NCBI GenBank assembly: GCA_041821315.1 | Contig: JBGUEO010000023.1 | Coordinates: 12,106-76,105, forward strand | Reading direction: 5' to 3' | Length of the DNA: 64,000 nucleotides | Origin: DIGJ01 sp041821315 | GTDB lineage: Bacteria > Bacillota > Clostridia > Lachnospirales > Lachnospiraceae | Shown: one piece after another, positions 26,760 to 34,880 of the stretch | Numbering within the stretch: the first letter of the stretch is position 1 | How the letters are laid out: each line of letters begins with the position of its first letter | Notes under the pieces: model-generated | Database searches by the model: none | Seen by the model: only the letters and a program-made list of their open reading frames with translations | Told to the model about the DNA's origin: nothing | Program-made: the position numbers and the translations under genes

Positions 26760-26788
26760 ATTATAGGTAAAATTCAAACTAAAATCAA
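26760..26788 (-). promoter_or_regulatory. Promoter of xpt
   Basis: TTGATT (26783-26788) and TATAAT (26760-26765), 17-nt spacer, minus strand; leader about 36 nt. Confidence 0.68.
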
Positions 26789-26917
26789 CCACAATTTTAT
26801 AATTTATTTTAATAAGCGCATGTATTCCTTAATGTATTTAATTTTTTAGTTTACCTGATTGTCGAAAGATGTTAAAATAGAATAAGAATTATAAATATTT
26901 GGTTGGAGGTAACCGTT

Positions 26918-27484
26918 ATGAACGAATCTAGTTTTTCCTTATTGAACCAAAAAGAAATTGATACTTTAATTACTTTTCTTTCAGAAAAGGATAACAGTGT
27001 CACCCGAGATGTATTAAGTCAAGGCAGTATTGATAAATTAATACACTTAATCAGCGACAGTGATCTCCATAAAATACGATTAGATGCACTGGATGCTTTA
27101 GAATTAAAGCCAAACTATGATATTTTACAAGAACTCCATATTCGAACTGATTCTTCACAACTGTGTGAATTACTCTTTCGCATTGATGAAGATAGCAAGT
27201 ATGTTAGTCTTTGTGCGAAAAACAAAGTAACCGGTAGCGAATATCCAATCACCCCTGCAACGCTGGATCGTTCTGAATTAATCAACGGTTCCACATTCTG
27301 GGGTTATTCCATTGCACCTATTTTATTTGACAAAATAGCAAGAATTTTTAATCTAAAATATTCTCGCCAGACCTATGAAAGTATCTGCTCCCTATTCTCC
27401 AAAATGAACTTTGGTTCGACGCAACATAGAGTACCATCTCTATACTGTCCATCCACTTACCAGCTTTTGGATAATCTTTTGTAG
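26918..27484 (+). CDS. Hypothetical protein, 188 aa
   Basis: Not recognised. ATG 26918 follows TTGGAGGTAACCGTT, a good ribosome site; an in-frame TTG 15 nt upstream overlaps that site. The N-terminal 80 residues are helical and leucine-rich (QKEIDTLITFLSEKDNSVTR, IDKLIHLISDSDLHKIRLDA) and could be a HEAT-like or dimerising region. The rest contains few cysteines (QLCELLF, VSLCAKNKVTG) and a Tyr-rich end. No signal peptide or membrane segment. Its end overlaps the convergent 27457 gene by 28 nt. The stop is followed by no clear hairpin. Confidence 0.7.
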   Translation: MNESSFSLLNQKEIDTLITFLSEKDNSVTRDVLSQGSIDKLIHLISDSDLHKIRLDALDALELKPNYDILQELHIRTDSSQLCELLFRIDEDSKYVSLCAKNKVTGSEYPITPATLDRSELINGSTFWGYSIAPILFDKIARIFNLKYSRQTYESICSLFSKMNFGSTQHRVPSLYCPSTYQLLDNLL

Positions 27485-27816
27485 TCATCGAGCATTTCTT
27501 TTATTTCTTCAACGACTTCATGCTGTTTTGCAGAGATTTCTTCGTTATAATGTGCACACATAGACATGTCTTCTATAAAGGTACTTAATTCCTCCAGACA
27601 ATCCAAAACATTCGCGATTGTCTGCGAGGGTTCTGATACATCTTTTTCTTTGGTAGATTCCACTGCTTCCATTACTTTTTGAGTCGCATTTCGAATAGAA
27701 TCGGAACAATTCAAAATATCGTATGCAACTCCTTCCAACATTCCTTGTGCTTCATCTAACTGATCGACTGCTTCCGCTACCCTTGCTATCTCAATTGTTT
27801 TTTCGTTACCTTGCAT
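27457..27816 (-). CDS. Small coiled-coil protein downstream of radA
   Basis: About 119 aa, acidic and almost wholly helical, with heptad-like stretches (IARVAEAVDQLDEAQGMLEG, QTIANVLDCLEELSTFIEDM). It recalls the helical ends of chemoreceptor signalling domains, but lacks their signature. Two starts are possible: ATG 27831, sharing TAATG with the radA stop but with no ribosome site, or ATG 27816, preceded by GGAGAGGGATAGT; I prefer the latter. Coupling to radA suggests co-expression; function unknown. Confidence 0.65.
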   Translation of the reverse strand: MQGNEKTIEIARVAEAVDQLDEAQGMLEGVAYDILNCSDSIRNATQKVMEAVESTKEKDVSEPSQTIANVLDCLEELSTFIEDMSMCAHYNEEISAKQHEVVEEIKEMLDDYKRLSKSW

Positions 27817-27830
27817 ACTATCCCTCTCCA

Positions 27831-29201
27831 TTACATGTAATTAAGAAGTTCTCTTATGTTTTTGATTCCTATCAATTTCATATCCATACCAAGTTGCTTA
27901 TCAAAAGATGTCCGGTTTGCCTCTGGAAAAAGACATACCTTAAATCCCATTTTTGAGGCTTCTATTATCCTTTGTTCTATCATATTAACTGCTCTAACTT
28001 CGCCAGTCAGCCCCACTTCACCAAACAAAATAGTGTTCATATCAAAGCAGGCGTTTTTAAAGCTAGAAACAATTGCTGCGATTAATGCCAAATCAAGTGC
28101 AGGCTCATTGATTCGAATTCCACCTGCGACATTAATATAAGCATCACAATCCCCTAATGAAACCCCTAATCGTTTTTCCACAACCGCCATAAGCAAATTT
28201 ACTCGATTGTAATCAACCCCTGCTGCCGTTCTCCTTGGCATATTAAAGCTTGTCCTACAAATTAGTGCCTGTATCTCAACAAGAATAGGCCTTGTTCCCT
28301 CAATCGAACAAGATACCACGGAACCTGCTTCATCTTGCGGCTTACCTTTTAACATATATTCCGATGGATTTGTCACTTCAACAAGCCCGCTTCCCTTCAT
28401 TTCAAATACACCAATCTCATTGGTTGAACCAAATCGATTCTTAACCGCACGAAGGATTCGGTAGGAAGCTGATCCATCCCCTTCAAAATACAACACCGTA
28501 TCTACCATATGTTCTAATACTCTAGGACCTGCCACCATACCTTCTTTTGTTACATGTCCAACAATAAAAATAGATATAGAAAGGCTCTTAGCCAGTCTCA
28601 ATAAAGCGCTCGTCGTCTCTCTGACCTGACTGACGCTACCTGGTGCAGAAGAAATATCCTCACGAAACATGGTTTGAATGGAATCAATTACGACAACTGC
28701 TGGCATCATATTTTTTAACGTTTCTTCGACAACATCTAAATCTGTTTCGCTTAACACCATCAGTTCCCCATTAAAACCACCAATACGGTCTGCTCGCATC
28801 TTTATCTGTTTTAGTGATTCTTCTCCCGATATGTAAAGTACTTTTTTTTCTTTGTCAACTAGATGTCTGCACATTTGCAAAAGAAGTGTTGACTTTCCGA
28901 TTCCCGGATCACCACCAACTAAAACAAGTCCACCAATCACAATTCCACCACCTAATACGCGGTCAAATTCCTGAATTCCTATTTTAATTCGTTCATCGTG
29001 CTCTATAAGAACTTTTGACAATGGCTCTGGTTCCCTTTTGCACCCATTTTTATTCCTATAAGAAAGAACCGACTTTGTCTTTCCCACCGTCGGTTCTTCT
29101 ACAAATGAATCCCATACCTTGCAGCCAGGGCATTGCCCCAGCCACTTAGAAGATTCAAATCCACATTCTTTACAGAAAAATATTGTCTTATTTTTCGCCA
29201 T
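27831..29201 (-). CDS. radA: DNA repair protein RadA
   Basis: RecA-like branch-migration ATPase, 456 aa. An N-terminal zinc finger (CKECGFESSKWLGQCPGC, residues 10-27) precedes Walker A GGDPGIGKSTLL, the RadA-specific KNRFGSTNEIGVFEM and a C-terminal Lon-protease-like domain (GDCDAYINVAGGIRINEPAL) without catalytic Ser. It helps process recombination intermediates. In many Firmicutes radA lies right after the clpC operon, as here. Confidence 0.95.
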   Translation of the reverse strand: MAKNKTIFFCKECGFESSKWLGQCPGCKVWDSFVEEPTVGKTKSVLSYRNKNGCKREPEPLSKVLIEHDERIKIGIQEFDRVLGGGIVIGGLVLVGGDPGIGKSTLLLQMCRHLVDKEKKVLYISGEESLKQIKMRADRIGGFNGELMVLSETDLDVVEETLKNMMPAVVVIDSIQTMFREDISSAPGSVSQVRETTSALLRLAKSLSISIFIVGHVTKEGMVAGPRVLEHMVDTVLYFEGDGSASYRILRAVKNRFGSTNEIGVFEMKGSGLVEVTNPSEYMLKGKPQDEAGSVVSCSIEGTRPILVEIQALICRTSFNMPRRTAAGVDYNRVNLLMAVVEKRLGVSLGDCDAYINVAGGIRINEPALDLALIAAIVSSFKNACFDMNTILFGEVGLTGEVRAVNMIEQRIIEASKMGFKVCLFPEANRTSFDKQLGMDMKLIGIKNIRELLNYM

Positions 29202-29227
29202 CTAACCTATTATCCTATCTGAAAACT

Positions 29228-29650
29228 CTATGCGTTTACTTTTTTCACAATTTTAACGGTAGCTTCTTTTTCTGGTTCCAAGGAAATACTCATCATAAGT
29301 TTTCCTCCAAGATTTGTCTTTACATCTCCTATACTATTCCCATCGATAACAACTTCATAGGTTTGCTCTGGTTCTAATTCCAATGTGACTTGAGAATCTT
29401 CGAGCCCTTCCAACCGAAATTTTATCAAATCTGAGGTTTTATAAAATTCGTGAACGACAGTCCCAGGCTCTGATTCATACACCAAAAGTTCATTTTTCTT
29501 TAACTTTGTTACTTCCTGAAAGGTTTTGATTTTATAAATATTTCCCTCAAATTCAAAATCTTCAATCTTTGTCTTTTTATCTAACGTATAATCGCCAAAA
29601 CTCAGTGTATTATTTTCTTCTCTTCTAATCAAACCTTGAATAATCGACAT
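29228..29650 (-). CDS. Hypothetical protein, 140 aa
   Basis: Not assigned. A beta-rich cytosolic protein: IYKIKTFQEVTKLKKNEL, then VTLELEPEQTYEVVIDGNSI and a strand-rich C-terminus with repeated glutamate-valine pairs (LEPEKEATVKIVKKV). The ribosome site TAGGAGGATATTAAG precedes ATG 29650. It sits between clpC (97 nt upstream) and radA (26 nt downstream) and is probably co-transcribed with radA. Confidence 0.7.
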   Translation of the reverse strand: MSIIQGLIRREENNTLSFGDYTLDKKTKIEDFEFEGNIYKIKTFQEVTKLKKNELLVYESEPGTVVHEFYKTSDLIKFRLEGLEDSQVTLELEPEQTYEVVIDGNSIGDVKTNLGGKLMMSISLEPEKEATVKIVKKVNA

Positions 29651-29747
29651 CTTAATATCCTCCTAAAATTTATCTGAATTGTTTATCCTTTTATTACTAA
29701 TATATCTAGTATTCTATTATTATACAATACACTTTCTAATATTTCTA

Positions 29748-32192
29748 CTATTTTATATAAAATTCGACTTCTTTTCCCTTCATTCGAACAGAAACAGCAT
29801 CTCCTGCTTGAATGGTCCCTTCTAATACAGCTTCCGCTAATTTGTCTTCCACGTGTGTTTGGATTGCCCGACGAAGTGGCCTTGCTCCAAATTTTTGGTC
29901 GAATCCTACGCCTACAATATAATCAACCACTCCTGGTGTTATCTTTAGTGTTATATTCATCTGTGTCATACAACGCTTGTTAATGCCTTTTAGCATAATA
30001 CCAACAATTTCCTTAATATTTTCCTTGGTTAACGAATGGAATACAATAATTTCATCAATACGGTTGATAAATTCTGGCTTAAAGAGACGTTTCACTTCCT
30101 CCATGACACCATCCTTCATTTTCTTATAGTCAAGCGACTCATCTTGCATGGAAGCAAATCCCAAATTCTTCGGTTCAACAATACGTGCTGCTCCTGCATT
30201 TGAAGTCATAATAATAATAGTATTTTTAAAACTAACTTTTCTTCCCTGAGCATCGGTAATATGACCATCATCCAATACCTGTAGTAAAATATTAAATACA
30301 TCTGGATGCGCTTTTTCAATTTCATCAAACAAGATAACGGAATATGGATTGCGACGAACCTTTTCGCTTAACTGTCCCCCTTCATCATAACCCACATATC
30401 CTGGAGGTGATCCAATCAGCTTCGATACACTATGCTTCTCCATATATTCTGACATGTCAACACGAATCATAGAGTTTTCACTTCCAAACATTGCCTCTGC
30501 TAGTGCCTTTGATAGCTCTGTTTTTCCCACACCTGTCGGTCCTAAAAAGAGGAAAGAACCAATCGGCCGATTTGGATCTTTTAATCCTACACGTCCACGT
30601 CGAATGGCTTTGGCAATCGCCGAAACTGCTTCTTCCTGTCCCACTACCCGTTCATGAAGAATAGATTCTAGCTTTTTAAGACGTTCTGTTTCTTCTTCTG
30701 CAATCTTTTTCACTGGAATTTTCGTCCAAGATGCAATAATGTCAGCGATTTCATTTTCGCCCACAATCAGTTCCCGTTCCATCTTTTCTTGTTCTTGCTT
30801 TTCTTTTAGTTTTAATATTTTCACACTATTGCGTTTCTGTTTTTTCTTGATTTCGCCCGCGTCTTCAAATGCTTCTAATTTAATTGCATCTTCTTTTTGT
30901 TGTTCTAAAACTTTATTTTCAAGTTCCAACTCCTTTATCTTAGGAGAGTCTACATAGGTACTTAAGCGAAGTTTAGAGGATGCTTCATCAATTAAGTCAA
31001 TTGCTTTATCTGGCAGATATCGATCATTAATATATCGAGCGGACATCTTTACCGAAGCTTCTAGTGCCTCATCGTTAATCGTAACTCGATGATGTTCCTC
31101 ATAGCTGCCTCTAAGTCCTTTCAGAATTTGGATTGCTTCTTCCTCACTCGGTTCCTCTACTAAAACTGGTTGAAATCTTCTCTCAAGTGCAGCATCCTTT
31201 TCAATGTATTTTCGATATTCCTCTCTTGTTGTTGCGCCTATTAATTGTATTTCACCTCTTGCAAGAGATGGCTTTAAAATATTGGATGCATCAATTGCAC
31301 CTTCCGCCCCTCCAGCACCAATAATGGTATGAATCTCGTCAATAAATAATAAAACATTTCCATCACTAATTACTTCTGCAATCACTTTTTTAATTCTCTC
31401 TTCAAATTCTCCACGGTATTTTGATCCCGCAACCATACCGGATAAATCCAGGGTCAATAAACGCTTTTCCCTTATCGTATCTGGTATATTCCCTGCTATA
31501 ATCTGGCTTGCAAGACCTTCTGCAATTGCAGTTTTACCAACACCTGGTTCTCCAACAAGGCATGGATTATTTTTCGTTCTTCGACTTAATATCTGAATAA
31601 CACGCTGAATTTCATTCTCTCTCCCAATAACTGGATCCAGCCTTCCCTCTCTTGCAAGCTGCGTCAAATCTCTGCTATACTGATCTAGTGTCGGAGTTTG
31701 AGACTTTCCTTTTGTCTTTCCCTTGCTTGCCATATATTCATTTTTTGCTACGCCAACATCTTTTCCAATCGCAGTCATAATGTCAACATACAGTTTTTGC
31801 ACATTTACACCTAGTGTATTTAATAGACGAACCGCAATGCAATCAGATTCTTTAATAAGGGAAATAAGAATATGTTCTGTTCCTACCTTTTGTACCTTTA
31901 ATCGCACTGCCTCTTTCACACTTTGTTGTAAGATACGTTCTGATCTTGGTGTAAAGTTATCTTTGTCCATCATTCCTATATTGCCCTGAGGTGCAATTAA
32001 TTGTTCAATCAAATCAATCAATTTATCCTTATCGACCCCATTTTCCTCAAGCACCGTAGCGGCCACACCAGGTGCGGTTAATAATCCAATTAATAAATGC
32101 TCCGTTCCAATATAATTATGTGACAATGCAAAAGAAATTTCTTTCGCATTATTAATTGCTTCTACTGCATTGTTTGTAAAATTTTCAAACAT
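29748..32192 (-). CDS. clpC: AAA+ unfoldase ClpC
   Basis: HSP100 unfoldase, 814 aa, that feeds substrates, including arginine-phosphorylated proteins, to ClpP. N-terminal Clp_N repeats start at FENFTNNAVEAINNAKE. First ATPase: Walker A GEPGVGKTAIAEGLA. The middle domain has a UVR-like coiled coil (LEQQKEDAIKLEAFEDAGE). Second ATPase: GPTGVGKTELSKALAE, with DDGHITDAQGRKVSF and EFINRIDEIIVF towards the end. Start ATG 32192 follows AAACGGAGGACATAGTT; a longer in-frame reading upstream is not coding. Last gene of gntR-mcsA-mcsB-clpC, 16 nt after mcsB. Confidence 0.96.
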   Translation of the reverse strand: MFENFTNNAVEAINNAKEISFALSHNYIGTEHLLIGLLTAPGVAATVLEENGVDKDKLIDLIEQLIAPQGNIGMMDKDNFTPRSERILQQSVKEAVRLKVQKVGTEHILISLIKESDCIAVRLLNTLGVNVQKLYVDIMTAIGKDVGVAKNEYMASKGKTKGKSQTPTLDQYSRDLTQLAREGRLDPVIGRENEIQRVIQILSRRTKNNPCLVGEPGVGKTAIAEGLASQIIAGNIPDTIREKRLLTLDLSGMVAGSKYRGEFEERIKKVIAEVISDGNVLLFIDEIHTIIGAGGAEGAIDASNILKPSLARGEIQLIGATTREEYRKYIEKDAALERRFQPVLVEEPSEEEAIQILKGLRGSYEEHHRVTINDEALEASVKMSARYINDRYLPDKAIDLIDEASSKLRLSTYVDSPKIKELELENKVLEQQKEDAIKLEAFEDAGEIKKKQKRNSVKILKLKEKQEQEKMERELIVGENEIADIIASWTKIPVKKIAEEETERLKKLESILHERVVGQEEAVSAIAKAIRRGRVGLKDPNRPIGSFLFLGPTGVGKTELSKALAEAMFGSENSMIRVDMSEYMEKHSVSKLIGSPPGYVGYDEGGQLSEKVRRNPYSVILFDEIEKAHPDVFNILLQVLDDGHITDAQGRKVSFKNTIIIMTSNAGAARIVEPKNLGFASMQDESLDYKKMKDGVMEEVKRLFKPEFINRIDEIIVFHSLTKENIKEIVGIMLKGINKRCMTQMNITLKITPGVVDYIVGVGFDQKFGARPLRRAIQTHVEDKLAEAVLEGTIQAGDAVSVRMKGKEVEFYIK

Positions 32193-32208
32193 AACTATGT
32201 CCTCCGTT

Positions 32209-33240
32209 TTATTTAAATTCAGGCAAATGTGTGTTAATATATTGTGCCCGTTTTTGATCTCTTTGTGCGCTTCCTGCAATTTTCCCAAGCGTAGTCTGCA
32301 GATTTCCAGGTTGTATTTCCATCATCAATTGAAACATGTAATTTGATTTTTTAAACGCAACCAAATTTGCATCTTCACCAAATTTAAGCTGTGATAACAA
32401 TGTCATTGCATCCTTAGTATTGATTTGTTTGGTATACTTAAGAACTCCATAAGATCGATAAATTTGATCCTCTAAACTCGCATAATTATTTGCTAAAATA
32501 TATTCTCGTCTCTTTCGTTCCTGATAAATAATTTGATACACTACACCATCTAGTTTTTCGATGATGTCTTCTTCCTTCATTCCTAACGTCTTTTGATTGG
32601 ATATCTGATAAATACTTGCAGATGCCTTTGTTCCTTCTCCGTACATCCCACGTATCGCAACTCCAAATCGTCCTGCCTCGTTCATAAGCTGATTTATCTT
32701 ACCTGCTCCATCCAGTGCTGGCAAAAACACCATATAGGATGCTCGAAGACCAGTTCCTACATTCGTTGGACATGCCGTTAGGTATCCGTATTGATTATGA
32801 TATGCAATATCTAGTTTCTCTTCTAAATAATCATCTATTTTATTTGCTTCTTGTAACGCTTTTTTTATATTCATTGTGCCAGTCAAACTTTGGATTCGTA
32901 TATGATCTTCTTCATTTATCATAATACTTGCTTTTTCATCCGGAGCGACTAAAAGCCCCGTTTCTTGCTTCTTATCCACCATCGCTGGACTTATTACATA
33001 ACGTTCAAGCATGCTCATTTTGCTAATGTCATCCATTTTATTAATACTACTCGAAAGAAATATTCCTGATTCATTCTTTATATTGGCTAGCTTCCCAATT
33101 ACTTCTTTATTTAGTGCAACCGCCTGATCCTCCGATAATTTTGGAGAAAAAGGATATCTTTTAATATTTCTTGCTAAACGAATACGACTAGAAATAACTA
33201 CGTCGCTGTATTCCCCTTCTTCTTCATACCATTTGCGCAT
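32209..33240 (-). CDS. mcsB: Protein arginine kinase McsB
   Basis: Phosphagen-kinase-like enzyme, 343 aa, that phosphorylates arginines to mark proteins for ClpC-ClpP. Seen: VVISSRIRLARNIKRYPF at the N-terminus, INEEDHIRIQSLTGTMN in the middle, YGYLTACPTNVGTGLRAS (catalytic Glu/Cys region), and GEGTKASASIYQISNQKTLG. The start overlaps mcsA by 43 nt, with GGGAGAAGAAG as ribosome site. McsB activity needs McsA, encoded upstream. Confidence 0.96.
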   Translation of the reverse strand: MRKWYEEEGEYSDVVISSRIRLARNIKRYPFSPKLSEDQAVALNKEVIGKLANIKNESGIFLSSSINKMDDISKMSMLERYVISPAMVDKKQETGLLVAPDEKASIMINEEDHIRIQSLTGTMNIKKALQEANKIDDYLEEKLDIAYHNQYGYLTACPTNVGTGLRASYMVFLPALDGAGKINQLMNEAGRFGVAIRGMYGEGTKASASIYQISNQKTLGMKEEDIIEKLDGVVYQIIYQERKRREYILANNYASLEDQIYRSYGVLKYTKQINTKDAMTLLSQLKFGEDANLVAFKKSNYMFQLMMEIQPGNLQTTLGKIAGSAQRDQKRAQYINTHLPEFK

Positions 33241-33770
33241 TCTTCTTCTCCCTTCAATTCTCGTATACGATCTCGAAGTGTTACTGCTTCCTCGAATTCC
33301 TCACGCTCAATTGCTTCTTGTAGTAAAATAGCAAGCTTTTCCAACTCGGATAATTGTATTCTCACCTCGGTACTCGATTCTTTTCGTTTTTCTGGTTTCT
33401 TTCCGTTATGCGTATTACTCCCTTGAATTTGCTGCAAACTCTTATCAACCATCTCCTTAAAACTGTCATAACAATGTGCACAACCAAATTTTCCATATTC
33501 TAGTACTTCATCATAAGTAATACCACAGCTTTCACATCTTGGCATCGTATCATTACTTTCTTGCTGCTCATTCTCATCATACATACTACCCAGAATATTC
33601 GATAAAAAACCGCCTAATGTTTCTTCTATACTAAATTCACCATTATTCATTTGAAATGAAGAGTGTTTTGCTGCACATTCCTCACATAAATATTGTTCTT
33701 TTTTTTCACCATTTTTTATTTCGGTATAATAAATCTTAGCCTCTCGTTTATGACAAAAATCACATAACAT
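33198..33770 (-). CDS. mcsA: McsB activator McsA
   Basis: Zinc-binding adaptor, 190 aa. Four CxxC pairs: MLCDFCHKRE, YLCEECAAKH, PRCESCG and FGCAHCYDS. The C-terminal UVR motif (LAILLQEAIEREEFEEAV) contacts ClpC or McsB. In Bacillus it is needed for McsB kinase activity and CtsR control; here no CtsR is in the operon. Confidence 0.93.
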   Translation of the reverse strand: MLCDFCHKREAKIYYTEIKNGEKKEQYLCEECAAKHSSFQMNNGEFSIEETLGGFLSNILGSMYDENEQQESNDTMPRCESCGITYDEVLEYGKFGCAHCYDSFKEMVDKSLQQIQGSNTHNGKKPEKRKESSTEVRIQLSELEKLAILLQEAIEREEFEEAVTLRDRIRELKGEEECANGMKKKGNTAT

Positions 33771-33772
33771 TT

Positions 33773-34150
33773 TTATACCTCCCTTTTAAATTCGCGGAAT
33801 ACTAAATCAACAATTCTGTGAACTTCTTCACATGAAATTTCCTTACATATTCCTTCTGCTAGTATCACGCGCAAATCTTCCATCATAGCAAGCCTTGCAT
33901 CATATTTTTCTGGATCAAGCGCAATGATAGCTCCTTTTCTTCGATCTAGCTGCAAATAACCTTCTTGCTTTAAAATGGAATATGCTTTATTTACCGTATG
34001 CATATTAATTCCAATATGTTCCGCAAGGTCTCTTACCGAAGGCAAGCTTTCGCCTTCCCTAATTTCAGCAGTTGCAATCCCAATTACAATTTGATTACGA
34101 AGCTGAATATATATGGCTTCATCACTGTTAAAATCTATTTCGACAATCAT
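33773..34150 (-). CDS. GntR-family (YtrA-type) regulator replacing CtsR
   Basis: 125-aa transcription factor from ATG 34150 (AGGGAGTGAAGAAA upstream). The N-terminal winged helix is GntR-like (AIYIQLRNQIVIGIATAEIR, EGESLPSVRDLAEHIGINMH, TVNKAYSILKQEGYL) with a short C-terminal helix region, as in the YtrA subfamily. It occupies the first position of the operon mcsA-mcsB-clpC, where Bacillus has ctsR; stop and mcsA start are 2 nt apart. A palindrome GTTATA-N7-TATAAC overlaps its promoter, so autoregulation of the whole stress operon is likely (inference). No effector domain is visible. Confidence 0.88.
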   Translation of the reverse strand: MIVEIDFNSDEAIYIQLRNQIVIGIATAEIREGESLPSVRDLAEHIGINMHTVNKAYSILKQEGYLQLDRRKGAIIALDPEKYDARLAMMEDLRVILAEGICKEISCEEVHRIVDLVFREFKREV

Positions 34151-34174
34151 TTTCTTCACTCCCTTAAACACTCA

Positions 34175-34202
34175 GTTATAGCTGTTATACTTAAAATATA
34201 AC
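34175..34202 (-). promoter_or_regulatory. Putative operator of GntR regulator
   Basis: Three half-sites: GTTATA at 34175-34180 and 34184-34189 and TATAAC at 34197-34202. The last two form a 19-bp palindrome (34184-34202) covering the -10 element. YtrA-type regulators bind such AT-rich inverted repeats. Confidence 0.6.
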
Positions 34203-34223
34203 ATAGTCCTCTTATTCCGTCAA
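34195..34223 (-). promoter_or_regulatory. Promoter of gntR-mcsA-mcsB-clpC
   Basis: TTGACG (34218-34223) and TATATT (34195-34200), 17-nt spacer, minus strand. No CtsR-type heptad repeat (GTCAAA tandem) is seen around it. Confidence 0.75.
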
Positions 34224-34264
34224 GATTTCATCTTGTGAACAATTTATGAATTATCAATCTAGGA

Positions 34265-34293
34265 TTGATAATTCTTTTTATTCGATATAGAAT
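34265..34293 (+). promoter_or_regulatory. Promoter of histidine phosphatase gene
   Basis: TTGATA (34265-34270) and TAGAAT (34288-34293), 17-nt spacer, about 27 nt before the ATG. Confidence 0.6.
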
Positions 34294-34319
34294 AATACTA
34301 TAGAAATGGAGATTACGAT

Positions 34320-34862
34320 ATGCGAATTGGATTATTGAGACATTTTAAAGTAAACTGTCCCCATAAACGGATGTTGACTTCAGAAGAATTTCGAACCTGG
34401 TCTGAAAAATACGAGCATTCAAAAGTAATAAAAAAAACCGTTGAAATGGGTGGTATTGCATGGAATATTTGCTATGCCAGTGATTTACCTCGTGCTATAA
34501 CAACAGCAAAAGAAGTATATAGCGGCAACATTATTGTAGACAAACTTTTACAAGAAGTGGATAATGCCCCTTTCATTCACACAGAACGTATTCGCCTTCC
34601 TTTTGAAGTATGGCATATCTGTGGACGACTTGCTTGGCTATTTAAATCAAAAAGCCAGCCAGAAACCATTTTGGGAACAAGAAAGAGAATCAATGAATTT
34701 CTGGATAAAATTGATTGGTCAAACGAAAACATATTAATCGTATTCCATGGATTTATGCTCTATAACTTTCAAAAAGAACTACGAAGACGCGGATATCATG
34801 GACGTCACATCCGTCATGTAAAAAACGGTCTTCTCTACGAATATATAAAAGAAGATGGCTAA
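34320..34862 (+). CDS. Histidine phosphatase family protein
   Basis: Phosphoglycerate-mutase-like fold, 180 aa. The phosphohistidine motif is LLRHFKVN (RH at residues 7-8; the usual RHG is RHF). SDLPRAITTA carries the second arginine and VFHGFMLYNF the second histidine. The broader family includes phosphatases of sugars and small molecules. The RHF variant and the basic end (RRRGYHGRHIRHVKNG) suggest a distinct substrate, not identified. Its last bases and stop lie inside a hairpin shared with the convergent gene. Confidence 0.82.
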   Translation: MRIGLLRHFKVNCPHKRMLTSEEFRTWSEKYEHSKVIKKTVEMGGIAWNICYASDLPRAITTAKEVYSGNIIVDKLLQEVDNAPFIHTERIRLPFEVWHICGRLAWLFKSKSQPETILGTRKRINEFLDKIDWSNENILIVFHGFMLYNFQKELRRRGYHGRHIRHVKNGLLYEYIKEDG

Positions 34863-34880
34863 AAAAAGTCATCTTCTTTT
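34847..34880. terminator. Bidirectional terminator over two stop codons
   Basis: AAAAGAAGATGGC/GTCATCTTCTTTT stem with an A7 loop. It contains the stop codons of both convergent genes (34860-34862 plus, 34859-34861 minus). Confidence 0.85.

Noticed and set aside
26718..26790. Guanine riboswitch before xpt
   Set aside because: The distance from promoter to ATG is about 36 nt, and no GTTTCTACC or CCGTAAA core is present.
34151..34319. CtsR operator before the mcsA-mcsB-clpC operon
   Set aside because: No tandem GTCAAA-type heptads were found; only GTTATA/TATAAC palindromes are there.
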